A stretch of DNA of 64,000 nucleotides from Limanda limanda. Taxonomy: Eukaryota; Chordata; Actinopteri; Pleuronectiformes; Pleuronectidae. The stretch covers positions 21,585,159 through 21,649,158 of the forward strand of contig NC_083654.1 in NCBI RefSeq assembly GCF_963576545.1, given 5' to 3'. The position numbers and the translations under genes are program-made. The notes below the pieces were generated by a model. That model was not told the DNA's origin. It searched no databases and saw nothing but the letters and a program-made list of their open reading frames with translations. Shown piece by piece: positions 12,366 through 26,960 of the stretch (positions are counted from its first letter, which is position 1; each line of letters starts with the position of its first letter).

Positions 12366-12519
12366 GTGGTGTCCAACCGGGCCGACATGGCCATCGGCTC
12401 GCTCACCATCAACGAGGAGAGGTCGGAGGTCGTGGAGTTCTCCGTTCCCTTTGTGGAGACCGGCATCAGCGTCATGGTTTCCCGTAGCAACGGCACCGTG
12501 TCGCCGTCGGCTTTCCTCG
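12366..12519 (+). CDS. grin2d: grin2d exon 3: end of S1, glutamate-binding core (residues 126-176)
   Basis: Acceptor GTTTTCCAG, donor GTGAGT. It encodes [39 protein letters not shown] and TVSPSAFL. Ser137, Thr139 and Arg144 of GSLTINEER are the residues that clamp the ligand alpha-carboxyl and backbone (GluN2A S511, T513, R518). N167-G-T is a glycosylation sequon conserved in the family. The start reads VVSNRADMA, whereas GluN2 subunits normally have an aromatic residue and Gln here (VFYQRADMA or VVYQRAVMA), so this copy has Y to S and Q to N changes at a well-conserved spot. The exon ends with one base (G) of Glu177. Confidence 0.96.
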
Positions 12520-14789
12520 GTGAGTTCACACGTTTCCACAGGCAACCCCCCCCCCCCCGATCCACAGGGTGTCGCACTGTGAGAAACACACAATCTGAGG
12601 TTTACATTGTGTATTGAATCAGAGATGAACTCAGCAGAGGAGGAACTGAGAAACAAAAGTAAAACTTGACATCATATCTGCAGCTCATGAGTTGAATCTG
12701 AAAACCTTGGATCATTTACATGTTGCACTAAGAGAAAAACCTGATGTGTAAGTCTATTATCTTTAAAATATCAAATGATACTGCATCACACATTAAGAAA
12801 GAGATTTAAAAACACTTCTCTATAAAGACACTGTGAGGTTCAAAATGTCCAAAGTGCAACATAAGCTTTATAATGAGTCATTAAATGAAATATCAACATA
12901 TACACGTTGATTTAGATCAGGTCACAAGTGGAGGTGCGTTTGATTCAGATGTAAAATACTTTGTGTATTTACGTTCTCTTCTCTTCCCGTGTCCTACTCT
13001 CTGTGTTTGAGTTTTTAAAGAAGCCAAAGGGGGAATTTGTCTTTTATCATCGTTGTGAAGTTATTTTCTTCTCACAGGTTTTGGTGCAAACAACAAAAAA
13101 CAAACCAAACTAAAAGTTTGTTCACTTTTCAGCCAGAGCCAGAAAAACATATTTTCATCTGATCTGTTAGTTTTGGTTTCACGTTGTAATTTAGGGAACA
13201 AAGAACTTAGTCTGACAAACGTCCTGTGGTCATCACCTACGTGGGCGGAGTCTACCTGTACCTGACTCTGATTGGTTTGTACACGGCGTCTGACGTGGGC
13301 GTGTCTTAAGGTCTGAACCCAACCAGGTGTGAATGAGTCTGGATCTTCCTCGTCTGATCTGAGGAGAACACGAGGGACTAATGTACGACAGCAGCCTGAT
13401 ATCTTACATAACCCAGTGCTGTAAACGATCCTGTGTTATGTAAGTGAACTTCAGTCCCGACTCGCTCTTGTCTCCCACTTGTAGAAGTTCACACTCGTGG
13501 TTTCACATCTCAAAGCAAAGCTGCAGAATAACAGTCTCTCACAGCGTCGTTGCTCCGACTCTTTTCTTTTCTTATGTTTCCAAAGGAAGAACGTGTCTCA
13601 GTCAGAGTCGGCCTCCGCTGAGACGCTGCCTCTTAATTTACTAATCCTCTTAGATTAACTCCACACGTCTTCTAGCAGGAAGAGATGGAGAGATGAGAAG
13701 AAGAGAGACAGAGGGAGAGGGATAAAACATGAGAGAGGGAAAGAGAGAGATACTTCAGATGTGTTCATTTGTTTAAATCTGAGCGTGTGTGTGTTTGTCT
13801 GTGTGTGTGTGTGTGTTTTGTGCAGATGAGACGCTAACTCAACCACACAGACTCGTTAGCACAGAGCTCCGTTTCAGATCCTCCATCTGGGATGTGAACC
13901 TGTGGAAACAGCTCGGACTCGGACTCGGCTTCAGAAACAAACCGAGACAAACGACCTGTTGAACCGACTCAGACTGCGAGTTCACGTCCAAGAGACAGTA
14001 TCGTGGGTCATGTCACAATATTAACACGGAGCCTTAAGGATTAATATATCTCTTAAATCTCTCTTCTTGGATCTGCAGCGTATTGTCTCCTCCCGACTCC
14101 GACACACAAACATCGTCTGTGAACTCAAACGTAATTAAACCAACATCGTTTAGTCTTCGTGAACTCGATCGGATCCCAAGTGACGAACTTTCTCCAGACG
14201 GACGTTAAAACCATCTCTTGACTTTAAGGTTTGAATGTGTGAGTTGAGGAATCATAAAATAATTATGTTCACAGATAAATATGTAGCTAGCCCCCTGCTG
14301 GCTGTAGCTTCATATCTAACGTACAGACACATTAACTGTATATAAAGATGCGTCTCACTTTGTCTATAAACAGACGTGATTTTCGTCTAAGAAAAATAAT
14401 TAAGTCCTTTTTCTTTTTCTTCCCAAGAACAATGATAATTTATTTCTTGTTAATAAATCATTTTCTTGCCAGAAAATCCTCCTCAAACTCAGCTGCAGCA
14501 GCTGCGATTAAAGATGATTCCCTGGATCTTCTCGTATTTAATGGAATTGATTTCTTTTTAAGACACATTTTCTCCGGGAGACTCGACTCTCGGTTAATTT
14601 TCCTTCGCAGACTTCATCTCTCGCTCCTGATCTCCGGGGATCTCTTTCAGCAGCAGAGAGTACATCTCTCCGTCTGTCACAGGAGGTTTAGAACACAATC
14701 TCCAACACGCCACGCTCGGTCGGAGACGCCGAACTCCTAAGACCAGTTTATCTAAAGAGCGCCGGACCACAGGGCCGACTGTAGCCGTG

Positions 14790-14790
<1 letters not shown>

Positions 14791-14839
<49 letters not shown>
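14791..14839. repeat. (TG)n microsatellite
   Basis: About 49 bp of pure TG dinucleotide. Confidence 0.95.
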
Positions 14840-14841
<2 letters not shown>

Positions 14842-17800
14842 TTATCTGGGTGTTCTGGGAAAAGACTTAGATAAACACAGCCTGAGAAAAGTACGAGTGG
14901 ATGAAGAGAAACGATCAAGTGAGGAAATCAAAGTGGTTTGAGACTCTTTGACCCAAACTCTGGAAAAATATCATCATCTCAGAATCAGGCACAGATACAG
15001 ATAAATATGTGATATCATTTTATAAAGAATTTATAAAACATAAACACCATAAACTGTCCTTTAAAGACAATCATCAGTTTTCCTACTAAAGTCTCTTGAG
15101 ACCGGATTCCTTCAGGTTTTCTGTCCCATTCTCATCAGCTTCAGGTTCTGAAACGTTTCCTGTGACGGTTTGATTATGTTTGGTCTTTTTTTTTTATCTC
15201 CACACTTTATATTCTGTGACATTTAACTTCTCCCGCCGCTCGACAGACGCTTGATGAATCTGTCTGGTCCGTCTCTGCCCTCGAGACTCTTCTTCAGTGG
15301 AAACAAAAATATGGAATTAAATTAAATGTGGAAAAACCCCTGCAGGTCGACTGCAACCTGGAGAAAGTCTGAGGTCGAATAAAAGCACCTGAACTTTAAA
15401 TGCATAAAAATACATAAGTGAGTTTTCATTCCTATCAAGCAAATGTCTCAAAATCCAAGACGAGAGAAAAGTAAAATCCCTGTGATGCACGGCTTATACA
15501 AGTCTCGGACTGAACGGTGTATTCATTAAAACATCATTGTTATATTACAACATTTTCTTTGCAGAATGAATCTATTCTTCATTTTTGAAGGAGCTTCTCT
15601 GACCTTGGAGTTTGTCTAAAGCCTCTGAGAAGATTCCCCACTCAGCGTTTTGCAGAGGAACAAAAGAGAGAAGCTCCTGTTTGTTGACTTAGTGCTGGTG
15701 TGTGATCGCTGTTCTTTCAAAGCAGAACCCTGAGCTCCGCTTTCACCTTGGATCCCGTCTTCCTGCAGGCGAAGCTCCAGCTCTCAGCGACTCCAGGACG
15801 GATCCGTGTGCTGCCATGTTAATAACTCTGTGTGTGAGGGAGAGTTTTTGTATTTCAACAGAAGAGCTTCAAGGCTTCTTCCATACATTTCAGTTCTATA
15901 AAGAATGTTTTAAAGAACAACGAGCTCTGAATCAGAAATGATCTCAGTCGATGTCACATGACTGTTCAGTAACACGGGCCAGGTGTGTTAACAGGAAGTA
16001 GATCTTCCTCTTATCGATGGAAGATATCTGGTTGGTTTTGTTAGACGACTCCAAAGATCTAAGAAACCTCACTGTCCTGTGATTTTTGTTTGATGCTTTT
16101 CTCTGCTCTTGCTGCAGTGATTAATATTCAGCAGACACTGAGAAGTTGGAAGAATCAGGACACAAGCATTTATATGATCCTTCCTCTGCTGTCTCACTGT
16201 AAAACTGTGATGAGGGACAAGAGACAGAGACGAGACAGACAGAGCAGCCGTTAGCACGTTAGCATCGTTAGCGCCTCAGAGACGAGCAGCAAGATTTGCA
16301 ATTAACCACTAGTAGCTAAACCTTTGTGTTTCTACCTTCAGGTATTGATGGTTTCAAGAAATTGGTGTTTCTCTTGGTTTAGTGTGTTAACAACAAGTAT
16401 GGATATTAAAATAACGTTATTTTTTAAAGGTGCTGGTATCAGATGGGTTCTCAAAATTGAACGATATGCAGACGCAGAAGCACGAGCTCTAAAAGTCACA
16501 GTGAGCAGGAATAAAAGGTGATTTTCTTCGTGTGGTCACTGGTGTGAATCTCCAAACCTGCTGGGAACATGTTGGCCAGAATAATTAAAATTAAACCATC
16601 ACTTTATGGAGCATCTGCAGCTTCAAGGTCCCCGAGGAGGAGCACATATAGAGCTCATTAACCTCGACCCCTTGTGCTCCACTGGATCTGCACCAGGACC
16701 AGATCCCAGATGTGTTGTCTCCCTCTGACTCTCCCTGGTGGTTTTTAAAAGATCTGCTCTGGTTCAGGACAAACCACTGGGAGCCGAACACCAGGTGAAG
16801 TGATTCAGCGAAGCTCCTCATATCTGAGCTGAAGACTGACGGCTCTGTAGAATCAACAGCCAGCAGGAGACAAACCCGACGTGACCTTCAGTGTTCTCAG
16901 AGCGTCACGTGATCGTTCACACGCTTCCTCTGCCAAGATCCTTCTGATGGAACCACAGGGAAACACAGTGTGGGACTGGATTAGCTCCAACACACGGGGT
17001 TTCTACTGGGAAGCAGAATCAGACACAGACTCCAACTGTTGATAGAAAAAGAAAATGAGCGGATAAGGAGTCAACCGATGCAAGTGTTTCACATGTTTCA
17101 TCTAAAGTCCACATGTGTTCCTCAAACTTCCTGTAGGGGGCACACGTGTGAGATCGTAAATGGTTGGTAGAATAATTAATTTGATCTTTTAGCTCCGGTC
17201 ACTACAATTCATTGAGGTCCACCTCATTACTGCTCTCTAGATGAATTAAAACCAACTTTATAAATTAGAACGTGCACAGACTCTGAGCATCAGTATCATC
17301 ACAAAACATCCCAAAGAAATGTTGAAGGATTTCTCATCAGGCACAAATCAATCTGTTCAACTTTCCTCCAGGATCTGATAGAAACAGATTCTTCTCCACC
17401 TGTGAACTCCTCCTGAGCAGGATGAGGTGTGAGATTCTGATTGACAGCTCCACCTTTCAGGCTCATGAACCCGTCAGTGAGATTCCTGCTCGTCTCTGCA
17501 GCTGAAAGCCTGAAACAGAATCTGAGGAGCCGTCACTTCACAGCTCCGCCTGATTCACACTCTCTCTCTGCAGGTCGCACTAAAAGAGACAAAGGTGCTG
17601 ATGAGTGGATCCAGCAGCTCGGCCCGGTGCTGGTGTTTTATTAGTGTTGCAGCTGAAGCTTCTTCTGCTGTCGGTGGTGACAGGAAATCCTAAATCATTA
17701 ATTTAGAAAACACTCTGCAGTTAGACGGGTGTGATGGGCAGAAACCAGGTCCTCCTGTTTTCAAACCAAAAGATTTATTTCCCCTGCAGTGTTCAGGATG

Positions 17801-17959
17801 AAGCAGATTCATCGTGAAGTGAAGGAACCAGACGGATTCTTGAACGCAAAGCCTCCACCAGAATAAATGAACCAGAATGAACCAAAAAATATCTTTACAC
17901 ACAAGTTTGTGCACAATCCTGCAAACTAACAACAAAAGCAAGTTGAATAAAAAAGTAAA

Positions 17960-18360
17960 TAAGATAGATAGATAGATAGATAGATTACTTTATTCATCCC
18001 CGAAGGGAAATTAAGTTGTCATAGCAGCCGGTATATTTGAATACAATAAAATACAATACAATAGAATAAAATTAAAAATATTGAGGTAGAAAGAATAAAA
18101 ACAGAAACACAAGATAAATAGGTAGATAAGGTGCAGTGGCAAGATGATGGTAATAGTACTGATGATATGATGGTAATGGTATTGTTAGACAGTATATAAG
18201 AATAGTACAGTATATATAGTATATAATATAACATAATATGTATTTATATATGATAGTAATTATACCAATATAAAAGCAATATATGGTAATAATGGCAGCA
18301 ACAGTATATATAATAATAATAGTAATGGTGATATAATATAGAAATAATAATAATAATAAT
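17960..18360 (-). mobile_element. LINE-like 3' remnant, minus strand, with GATA tail
   Basis: On the + strand a (GATA)n run is followed by GATTACTTTATTCATCCCCG, AAGGGAAATTAAGTTGTCA and then AT-rich low-complexity sequence. Read on the minus strand this is a typical teleost LINE 3' end with a tandem TATC tail. No coding sequence is left. Confidence 0.6.
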
Positions 18361-18539
18361 AATAACTGTTTCTCAGGTAATTTCCCGCTGTCTCACAAAC
18401 CTTTATCTCCATATTTCTGGATACGAACATGAGTGTCGCCTCCTCCTGGTTCAAGAACGTCTCTTTGTGACAGATCTCACATAAACTTGGTAAAATATTG
18501 GTAAAAAGTGAGTAAATAAGAAGTAAACAGTGAGTAAAT

Positions 18540-18702
18540 ATATACTGGTTTCCCATTTTTTATTGCTCTCCTATGCATGTTGTATTTATTGCGTTTTTAT
18601 GTTTTCTATGTTCATTGTTTGCACCAATAACCAGAGCAAATTCCTTGTATGTGTGAACGTACTTGGCAATAAAAAAAATAAAATACTTCTGATTCTGAAA
18701 CC
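18540..18702 (+). mobile_element. LINE-like 3' remnant, plus strand
   Basis: The segment ends CCAGAGCAAATTCCTTGTAT, GTGTGAACGTACTTGGCAATAA and a TTCTGATTCTG-type tail, the familiar 3' terminus of L2-like fish LINEs. It is heavily 5'-truncated. Confidence 0.6.
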
Positions 18703-19278
18703 AGCAGCTCAGCGTGTTCCCAGTATGCTGCTGGTTTCCAGTGGACCTGCAGCTCTCTCTGCTTCAGGCTGTTGTATTATATCATATCATATTAATGCAA
18801 CAAACATGTTGTTTCATCTTCACGAGGCGTTTGAACCTTTACAAGAATTCAACTCTAGTGAAAGAAGTTGGGGATTCTCAACTTTCTGTGGTATAAGAAC
18901 ATGAATAATCTTTGTAGCTGAAGAAGAACTTGAGATGTTGCTGCAGCTCGGTGAATGTAAATGTGGTTTTCACAGTGAGAGGTGACAGTTCACAAGTCGC
19001 TGTTGGAGACGTGTCAACTTCTGTTGCTAGGCAACCCGCGCCGGGTTCAGAGCCAATCAGTGAACGGATGAACTGACTTGTTACACGTGTGGCGTCCTGG
19101 TTCACTTCCAGGTTGGAAAACACCCGTAAGGAAATGTCTTCAGTGAAAACTGAACAAATGAACAATCACAGACTCTCACTTCAACCAGTTTGTGAATTAA
19201 ATATTTCTTTCAGATGAATGTTTTCCATTTAACAAAGTTGTTCTTCACAGATGACAACTTCTGAAACTTTGTCTGATC

Positions 19279-19336
19279 TTGTGTGTGTCTGTGTGTCTTT
19301 GTGTGTGTGTGTGTGTGTCTCTGTGTGTGTGTGTTG
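19279..19336 (+). repeat. (TG)n tract forming the exon 4 splice-acceptor region
   Basis: TG repeat with CTTTG and CTCTG interruptions that ends directly in GTTGCAG at the exon 4 acceptor. There is no separate uninterrupted pyrimidine tract. Confidence 0.93.
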
Positions 19337-19339
19337 CAG

Positions 19340-19465
19340 AGCCCTACAGCCCGGCGGTGTGGGTGATGATGTTTGTGATGTGCCTGTCGGTGGTCGCTGT
19401 CACCGTCTTCATCTTCGAGTTCTTCAGCCCGGTGGGATACAACCGCAGCCTGCAGAGCGCCAAGA
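19340..19465 (+). CDS. grin2d: grin2d exon 4: M1 transmembrane helix (residues 177-218)
   Basis: Acceptor TGTGTTGCAG, donor GTAAGA. The protein reads [20 protein letters not shown] then [25 protein letters not shown] is the pre-M1 collar that couples ligand-domain closure to the gate; M1 spans about residues 184-204 and SPVGYNRSL is the conserved linker into the pore loop. The exon is 126 nt, a multiple of three, in phase 1 at both ends, so its omission would keep frame. The end joins Lys219 through a split AAG codon. Confidence 0.96.
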
Positions 19466-21437
<1,972 letters not shown>

Positions 21438-22027
21438 TGAATTTTCCTGTATGATTTGCAGAGAGATCTTAGAAGAAGCATTTGACCTTTGCTCCTAAAT
21501 TGAAAAATCTGGAGATAAACTGATACTCAACAAGTTTAGTGAAAATCCATCCGTGAGTTTTAAGTCACTTTACACATTAAACACAGACAAGTGAAAACAG
21601 GGTAATGATATCAATATATACCTTATCTTTTATGCAGTATTATTCACTGTGTGCAGTATTATTTGAGTCTGGACGGATGTGGATGTAAACTGTCACGTGA
21701 TTGGCTGGTGGAGACGTAAAACAACAAATGAACATTAATAATTCGATCTTTTATTTGAATATCTCCAGGTGTCGGATATTTTCAGATGTTTCAGTTGCAT
21801 AAAATATTTGTTCTCCTTTAAATTTAAATACATTTAAAAAATAAATTTCCCCTGTGCAGTGGCACCTGCCTCAGACATTAAAACAGGTTTATGATATTTC
21901 ATTTTTACATAACTGCATCCAGGAATCTGTTGACTCACCAACTCAACGCTTGTTTTATGCAGCTCATTAATTTTTAGTTTGTGTAAAGAGTTAATTGATT
22001 GGAACAACTTTTTAATTCCCACTGTGT

Positions 22028-22032
<5 letters not shown>

Positions 22033-22074
<42 letters not shown>

Positions 22075-22092
22075 CACACACACCCACACACA
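22033..22092. repeat. (CA)n microsatellite
   Basis: About 60 bp of CA with GAAACA and CCCACA interruptions at its 3' end. Confidence 0.94.
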
Positions 22093-22524
22093 CTGAACCC
22101 CCCCTGAACTAAATAATAAAGACACAAAAAGAAAGCTAACAAGTTTTACAGATGCAATCAGTGTGAGTTCAGTCACTTGTTTCACCGCGGAGATCTTTTT
22201 AATACCTGCTGTTCCTCTCTGCACTCCAGGCTTGAGAAGAGAAACGAGTTGAAGCAGTTTGCCCTCTCGACTTCAGAGTAAAAAAACCACGGGGGGGGAG
22301 GGAAACTCAAGTTATTATTTTTCCCTTTTGACAACAGCTCCAATCATGTGAGCAGCTCGTTAGCTGAAAGGCTCGGAGGATCAGAGAGGAAACAGGATCA
22401 TTTATAGATCAGGTTTTTCTCTTCTCCTGTTTGTGGTCAAACTGCAGCTTGAGCAGAATTCACATGGAAATCATCTTTCATTCAGACACAGAAGATTTTG
22501 AAATGAATTCAAGAGACTCGTGTG

Positions 22525-23134
22525 TAGGGTTGCAAAGGGGCGGAAAGTTTCCGGTAAATTTCCGGAAACTTTCCGGAAACTTTCCATGGGAAGTTTAGCT
22601 TGGGAATTTTGGGAATTTTGAAAAAAAAAATACGCAAATTAAACGCTGAACAATAAAAACGATTCCAATTGTTTGGCTAACTATTTATATCTCTGGCATT
22701 GCATTAGTGTTTTTTTACAAACTTTTGTCTCATCTTATTCTACAGAACAATGCCACGTGCACTCTCTCATGTGTGGAGACATTTCACCCCATCCAATGTA
22801 GAAGGAAAGGCTGTGTACATTTGCAAATACTGTGCAAAGACCTATGTTAAGAATGACACAACGATGCAGAAGCATATAGTCAAGTGCCCAAAGTTTCCTC
22901 AGGGCTCAAATCAGCCTATGACACAATAAAATGTTTATATTTATGTCTGTATATGACAAGGTAAATACAGTTAGTATAAATTACCCACAACATTTCCAGT
23001 TTATTCCCGTTAATTCCTGTATATTCCCGTTAATTCCCGTTTATTCCCGTTAATTCCCGTATATTCCCGTTAATTCCCGTTAATTCCCATGGAAAGTTTC
23101 CAACTTTGAATATTCCCGGAATTTTGCAACCCTA
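22525..23134 (+). mobile_element. hAT-type non-autonomous element, copy 1 (610 bp), with BED-finger exon
   Basis: The ends are TAGGGTTGCAAA and TTTGCAACCCTA, perfect 12-bp terminal inverted repeats of hAT style, flanked by a perfect 8-bp target duplication CTCGTGTG (22517-22524 and 23135-23142). Sub-terminal repeats are TTTCCGGAAAC on the left and a 10-bp TTAATTCCCG series on the right (about 22998-23090). The element is over 70 percent identical by eye to the copy in intron 10 but lacks about 250 bp present there. Confidence 0.93.
22750..22929 (+). pseudogene. BED-type zinc-finger fragment of hAT transposase (59 aa)
   Basis: The frame starts MPRALSHVWRHFTPSNVEG and contains CKYCAKTY followed by MQKHIVKCPKF, a C-x2-C...H-x4-C BED finger that binds DNA in hAT transposases. 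It stops at TAA (22927-22929), 48 residues earlier than any catalytic region could begin, so no RNase-H-like transposase core is present. An acceptor-like TTATTCTACAG lies just upstream and a donor-like AAGGTAAAT just downstream, as if this were one exon of the parental transposase gene. Confidence 0.85.
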
Positions 23135-23867
23135 CTCGTGTGTCTTTAAGAAAAATCTGTGTCCAGCAGCTTCACTTTATGAAATATGCAGAGCCAACGA
23201 CAAGCATCAAGAACACAACTTGAATATTTAATGGTCGATCATCAGCTACATTTACTTGTTGAGTTTACCAGCGTACGAGGACCCAGGGTCGGCAGGGACG
23301 TCCCAGCATGCACCTGTGGACAACCCACGACCATCTATTATTGATGTGACACATTAAAGTTTAAAGAGGATTAACACGGCCCCCCCCCCCCGGGAGCCTG
23401 TGGAGGCCAGGAGGCCGTCCTTCACCTCTCCTGTCCTGTCCCGCTCGCTGAGAAGATTCTTATAACCGTAGTTCACTTTCCAGAGCTAAGAGTTCACAGT
23501 CTTCATAATGTTCATTAAGAAAATTATGCAAATAAAGTTTTGGCGTAAACAGGGAGGAACTGAAAGTTTACATTTCTGAGACTTTAATCCACGACTCTCG
23601 TTCTCGCCTCTTGGCTGAAAGTCAACGATGCAGCGTTGTGCAGAACTCTTTAATATCCACGTTTCTTTAGGCCAAGTCCTTGATCCTTTCAAAGGTTCTT
23701 TTATTTGTGCTTCTGGTGAACTTGTGTGTGTCCAGCAGCAGAAAGTGGTTTCAGATCCTTCACCTCAGACACAGCTTCATGTTAAGGTCCTGATATGAAG
23801 ATCTGATCTATTTAAAACTCCTAAGAGGTCGTTATCACAGACTTAAGAAAAAGAAATCGAGTTTTGA

Positions 23868-24245
<378 letters not shown>

Positions 24246-24542
24246 TAAAGGATTAAAGAATGAACCAATAATTGAAAACATCTCAGAACATCAGGACCGA
24301 TCTCTGAGCTCATTGGCTGAAGATGAATGAAACTCGTTTCCGGTGAAGAGAGCTGATGATCGTCTGTGGGAGGCTGTTGCCACGGTGACGTTTTCATAAT
24401 GTAAAGCTTCAAAGGCGTTAAATCATCTTGGAAAGGAAACAGAAACAGACGAGTCAGCAAATATAAAAATGTGGTCGTACTACAAACGTCTCGTTCCATC
24501 AGAAAAGCTTGAGTTGAAGAAAAAGGTGAAATACTGTACGTG

Positions 24543-24577
<35 letters not shown>

Positions 24578-24579
24578 CC

Positions 24580-24610
<31 letters not shown>

Positions 24611-24612
24611 GA
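24543..24612 (+). repeat. (CT)n tract in intron 6
   Basis: About 70 nt of CT dinucleotide with CCCT interruptions, 181 bp upstream of exon 7. Confidence 0.95.
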
Positions 24613-24792
24613 ATCCTGCTGCTGTGACACTTTAGAATCTGTTTTGTCCTCGTCCTCTGTTCAGAAGCCGCAAGCGAGTGACCTCAGTCTTTTGAGAGGG
24701 ACGACTTTGTATCTCGCCCTTTTCTCCTTTACCTCTCCTCCCTCCATCACTCTCACCTCCTCCTCCGTCTTGTCCTTTCTTTCCCGGTGCAG

Positions 24793-24953
24793 TTCCAGCA
24801 GCCGAACGAGCAGTACCCCCCCCTGCGCTTCGGCACGGTGCCGAACGGCAGCACGGAGGAGAACATCCGCTCCAACTACCCCAACATGCACCAGTACATG
24901 ATCCGCAACAACCAGAAGGGAGTGGAGGAGGCCATCGAGAACCTCAAGACCGG
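24793..24953 (+). CDS. grin2d: grin2d exon 7: start of S2, ligand contacts (residues 296-348)
   Basis: Acceptor TTTCCCGGTGCAG, donor GTGAGG. The protein reads [20 protein letters not shown] then [20 protein letters not shown] and [13 protein letters not shown]. Ser315 and Thr316 in NGST correspond to GluN2A S689 and T690, which bind the gamma-carboxylate of glutamate. Relative to mammalian GluN2D (FQRPQEQYPP) the loop has Q and N substitutions only. 161 nt, so loss of this exon alone would shift the frame. It ends with GG of Gly349. Confidence 0.97.
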
Positions 24954-25037
24954 GTGAGGAGGAGAGAGAGAGGAGAAGAGGAGAGAGAGAGGAGGAGAGA
25001 GGAGGAGAGAGGAGGAGAGAGGAGGAGGAGAGGAGAG
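24954..25037 (+). repeat. (GA)n-rich purine tract after exon 7
   Basis: About 84 nt of G and A apart from the donor T; the GTGAGG donor merges into GAGAGAG repeats. Confidence 0.95.
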
Positions 25038-25467
25038 TTCAGATAATTAGGTTCTTTGAAAAGAGCTTAGGTGATAAACCAGGAGAACAGAAGCTCCAGT
25101 TTCATATTTCTATAATTCCTGATAAGAGGAGCTGAGGAATCTACTTCTAACTTTTTACTAAGTCTTACTGTACTATCTCTACTTTTAAAACTTTCTGATA
25201 TTTTAAACTGAACCAACAATAGGTGGAGAAAAGTTTCACACATGCAACCATCTCACCATGTTGGTTCTATCCACTGGGTTTCGTGGGAATCCATCCAGTA
25301 GTTTTTGTGTAATCCTGATCACAAACAGACAAACACAACTGGAACACAACCGTCCTCGGAGGAAGTAAAACACACAAGTATGATGCAACATGTGTGTAAC
25401 TCTCTAAAGCGTAAAAATACACAATTATTAAATATTTTAAAAGGAGAAATCGGAGAGCAGACGTTTC

Positions 25468-26960
25468 ACTCCCTTCTTCTTCTTCTTCTTTGTTTGGTTT
25501 ATCGGCAGGTTGCATTATCTCCATCTTCTTCTTCTTCTTCTCTTATTACCGTTGATATTCCATCGCTCCTCCTTCTTCTTCTTCTTCTTTGTTTGGTTTA
25601 TCGGCAGGTTGCATTACTTCCATCGTCTTCTTCTTCTTCTCTTGTTACCTTTGATATTCCATCACTCCTCCTTCTTCTTCTTCTCTGACTCTCTCACATT
25701 TAACACGACTGAAGCAAATTGTGACCGAAGCATCGAGACACTTTCATTTAAAAATAAACTCTTATTATTCTCCTTTAAAGTTTCTGTTTTAATCCAGGAG
25801 TCAGATTTTAAAACATTCACATGATAGTTATGAGGAGCAGAGGAGAAATCGCTTCTTCTTCTTTGTTTGGTTTATCAGCAGGTTGCATTACCTCCATCTT
25901 CTTCTTCTTCTTCTTTTATTACCTTTGATATTCCATCGCTCCTCCTTCTTCTTCTTCTTCTTTGTTTGGTTTATCGGCAGGTTGCATTATCTCCATCTTC
26001 TTCTTCTTCTCTTGTTACCTTTGATATTCCATCGCTCCTCCTTCTTCTTCTTCTCTGACTCTCTCACGTTCACACACGACGGAAGCAAGTTGTGACTGAA
26101 GCATCGAGACACTTTCATTTAAAAACAAACTCTTATTATCCTCCTTTAAAGTTTCTGTTTTAATCCAGGAGTCAGATTTTAAAACATTCACATGATAGTT
26201 ATGAGGAGCAGAGGAGAAATCGCTTCTTCTTCTTTGTTTGGTTTATCAGCAGGTTGCATGACCTCCATCTTCTTCTTCTTCTTCTCTTATTACCTTTGAT
26301 ATACCATCGCTCCTTCTTCTTCTTCTTCTTCTTCTCTGACTCTCTCACGTTCACACACGACTGAAGCATCGAGACGCTTTCATTTAAAAACAAACTCTTA
26401 TTCTCCTCCTTTAAAGTTTCTGTTTTAATCCAGGAGTCAGATTTTAAAACATTTACATGATAGTTATGAGGAGCAGAGGAGAAATTGCTTCTTCTTCTTT
26501 GTTTGGTTTATCGGCAGGTTGCATTATCTCCATCTTCTTCTTCTCTTGTTACCTTTGATATTCCATCGCTCCTCCTTCTTCTTCTTCTCTGATTCTCTCA
26601 CATTTAACACGACTGAAGCAAGTTGTGACCGAAGCATCGAGACGCTTTCATTTAAAAATAAACTCTTATTCTCCTCCTTTAAAGTTTCTGTTTTAATCCA
26701 GGAGTCAGATTTTAAAACATTCACATGATAGTTATGAGGAGCAGAGGAGAAATCGCTTCTTCTTTGTTTGGTTTATCAGCAGGTTGCATTACCTCCATCT
26801 TCTTCTTCTTCTCTTGTTACCTTTGATATTCCATCGCTCCTTCTTCTCCTTCTTCTTCTTCTCTGACTCTCTCACGTTCGCACACGACTGGAGCATCGAG
26901 ACGCTTTCATTTAAAAACAAACTCTTATTCTCCTCCTCTAAAGTTTCTGCTTTAATCCTC
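25468..26960. repeat. Complex tandem array, unit about 265-270 bp, with inserted 99-bp half-units
   Basis: The word TGTTTGGTTT, followed by ATCGGCAGGTTGCATTA or ATCAGCAGGTTGCATTA, recurs at 25491, 25590, 25864, 25963, 26235, 26500 and 26765. Steps are 99, 274, 99, 272, 265 and 265 bp. Each full unit carries two TTC-rich blocks, a CTTTGATATTCCATCGCTCC segment, CGAGACGCTTTCATTTAAAA and a GAGGAGCAGAGGAGAAATCG joint. The array is intronic and not a known family to me. Confidence 0.93.

Larger units (their letters stand above)
12520..19339 (+). other. Intron 3
   Basis: 6820 bp, GT-AG. It contains a (TG)n tract (14791-14839), a GATA repeat with a minus-strand LINE tail (about 17960-18360), another LINE tail on + (about 18540-18702) and the (TG)n tract abutting the exon 4 acceptor (19279-19336). 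A CTCF-like core is present on the minus strand at 14290-14301 and another on + at 17130-17143. No gene was recognised in the rest. Confidence 0.85.
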
